Part shown: positions 33,380 to 34,307 of the stretch, one piece after another
Position numbering within the stretch: position 1 is the first letter of the stretch
Layout: each line of letters begins with the position of its first letter
From: an uncultured Eubacteriaceae bacterium
Lineage (GTDB): Bacteria; Bacillota; Clostridia; Lachnospirales; CAG-274
Length of the DNA stretch: 34,307 nucleotides
Reading direction: 5' to 3'
NCBI GenBank assembly: GCA_947086655.1
Contig: CAMTZM010000026.1
Coordinates: forward strand, 1 to 34,307
Made by a program: the position numbers and the translations under genes
Notes under the pieces: model-generated
What the model was told of the DNA's origin: nothing
Database searches by the model: none
What the model saw: the letters and a program-made list of their open reading frames with translations, nothing else

Positions 33380-34090
33380 ATGAGTATTTTAGATTGTAAC
33401 ATAATGTTAAAAAGAGTCTGTCAAAATACGCTGAGAAATTCAAAAACAACTGCCGGAAATATTATGACTTTTAAGGAAAAATTAAGCAATACAAAAAAAG
33501 TTAGTTCGTTTGAGGATATGTGGAAATCAAAATTTCCTGAAGCGTATTATAATGTTATGGATACTTCAAAAATTGACAGCTCTTTGTGGAGACGTAATGA
33601 TTATCCATGGGAAAAATATTTTACTAATAACATAGATAAGTCAGTTTTAAATTGGAAACCGTCTGATTATGAGCCTTCCATGTCTGATACTAAAGTACAG
33701 GCAAGAATACGTTCTACTATTGGTAAAAAATCTATTGTTCTTCCGCCTGTTTTAGAAGAGAAAATGAAAAATGACCCACAGCTTGCACAAGAGGTAATTG
33801 AGAGAGTGGAACATTTTATTTTAACACAAGATTTGACTGTAATTCACCATAAAGGTTATTACCCTAACCCATTAAAAGGTTATTTAATTGCACTTGATGA
33901 AAATGGAAAAATTGCACATTCTTGTGTAACGAGTGAGAGCATAAGTATTTCATCAGATGAGTATATAAAAAGACGAGAAAAACAGTATCAGTTTGACATT
34001 GAACAAGAAAAGAATGCTGAAAAAAAGGATAAATATATGCATATTTTAGAAGAAAATGCGTTAAAGAAAAGTTTGTTTCTACTAAATTAG
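33380..34090 (+). CDS. Unrecognised 236-residue protein
   Basis: ATG 33380 is preferred to the TTG at 33353 and ATG at 33371, because GAAAGG ends 9 nt before it. No signal peptide or membrane helix. Features: FEDMWKSKFPEAYYNVMDTSKID, SSLWRRNDYPWEKYF, a core with QARIRSTIGKKSIVLPPVLEEKM, and GYLIALDENGKIAHSCVTSES, followed by a highly charged C-terminal helix. The combination recalls clostridial proteins of unknown function. It lies 96 nt after the other unknown gene, possibly with its own TATAAT at 33309-33314. A linked role with its neighbour is inferred only from proximity. Confidence 0.8.
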   Translation: MSILDCNIMLKRVCQNTLRNSKTTAGNIMTFKEKLSNTKKVSSFEDMWKSKFPEAYYNVMDTSKIDSSLWRRNDYPWEKYFTNNIDKSVLNWKPSDYEPSMSDTKVQARIRSTIGKKSIVLPPVLEEKMKNDPQLAQEVIERVEHFILTQDLTVIHHKGYYPNPLKGYLIALDENGKIAHSCVTSESISISSDEYIKRREKQYQFDIEQEKNAEKKDKYMHILEENALKKSLFLLN

Positions 34091-34260
34091 ATACATAAGG
34101 AAAAACATAAAAATAATATTATACAAATTTAATTCATATGAAGAATAATTTTTTTGTGTTTTATTACAGTAAAAAATGTATCTCTAAATAAATATATCTT
34201 TTCAAAAGACTAATTAGTAATAAAATTAAAAATTTATAAAAAATAATTTAATTAAATTTA

Positions 34261-34300
34261 TTTAGGCGGTAATATTAATTTTTTAGTTTTACCGCCTAAA
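34261..34300. terminator. Hairpin at the right end
   Basis: TTTAGGCGGTAA (34261-34272) pairs perfectly with TTACCGCCTAAA (34289-34300); the T-rich loop is 16 nt. A short T/A run follows at the window edge. It is probably the terminator for the 33380 gene or a convergent gene beyond the window. Confidence 0.65.
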
Positions 34301-34307
34301 TTTAATA

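Overview
The window is strongly AT-rich with short intergenic gaps, strong GGAGG-type ribosome binding sites and many extended -10 promoters (TGnTATAAT). The gene content (EFR1-type ferredoxin, YqhD-like alcohol dehydrogenase, CD3324-like protein, MMPL/RND exporter, SPASM radical SAM, CD1871A-like remnant, agr-type histidine kinase) points to a gut-type anaerobic Clostridia chromosome, probably Lachnospiraceae-like. No rRNA, tRNA or CRISPR array was seen. The species cannot be fixed from sequence alone.

Left part (1-6333). A short leader peptide with mutually exclusive hairpins, of the kind found ahead of ribosome-protection tetracycline-resistance genes, precedes a CD3324-like gene instead of a tet gene. 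A Vat/CatB-type acetyltransferase and an alpha/beta hydrolase follow, overlapping by ATGA. On the minus strand lies an apparent EFR1 ferredoxin - Tet-like translation GTPase - larB operon. The GTPase lacks the SPVST-type loop of true tetracycline protection proteins.

Centre (6794-20000). A promoter with a 16-bp palindrome drives a regulator in which an XRE helix-turn-helix is fused to a complete but catalytically degraded PurM (AIR synthetase) fold. It is translationally coupled to two ABC exporter half-transporters. This is the most striking locus in the window: a probable ligand-sensing regulator built from a purine biosynthetic enzyme, controlling an exporter. After it come a P-loop kinase-like protein, an iron-type alcohol dehydrogenase, an RND/MMPL exporter paired with a large secreted coiled-coil protein, a DUF1294 membrane protein and a convergent MATE exporter.

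Right-centre (20131-25220). A less AT-rich block carries a LysR regulator divergent from flavodoxin and CMD-cupin genes. It ends in a 5' fragment of an aldo/keto reductase fused abruptly to a MATE exporter fragment, and then an XRE remnant, so this is a decay zone. A SPASM radical SAM gene follows, and its upstream region holds two interleaved inverted repeats that cannot all form simply.

Right part (25446-34307). An AraC regulator is followed by a TlpA-like thioredoxin lipoprotein with a frameshifted CD1871A-like partner. Next is a broken merR gene beside a still-perfect MerR promoter in front of a flavodoxin gene. An IS200/IS605-type element with only tnpA has a 12-nt complementarity between its 5' and 3' untranslated regions. 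Beyond it lie a 21-bp-period direct repeat, a LytTR regulator remnant and an AgrC-like histidine kinase. The window closes with two unrecognised proteins preceded by a 12-codon ORF. Several regulatory genes here are broken while their binding sites or partner genes remain.
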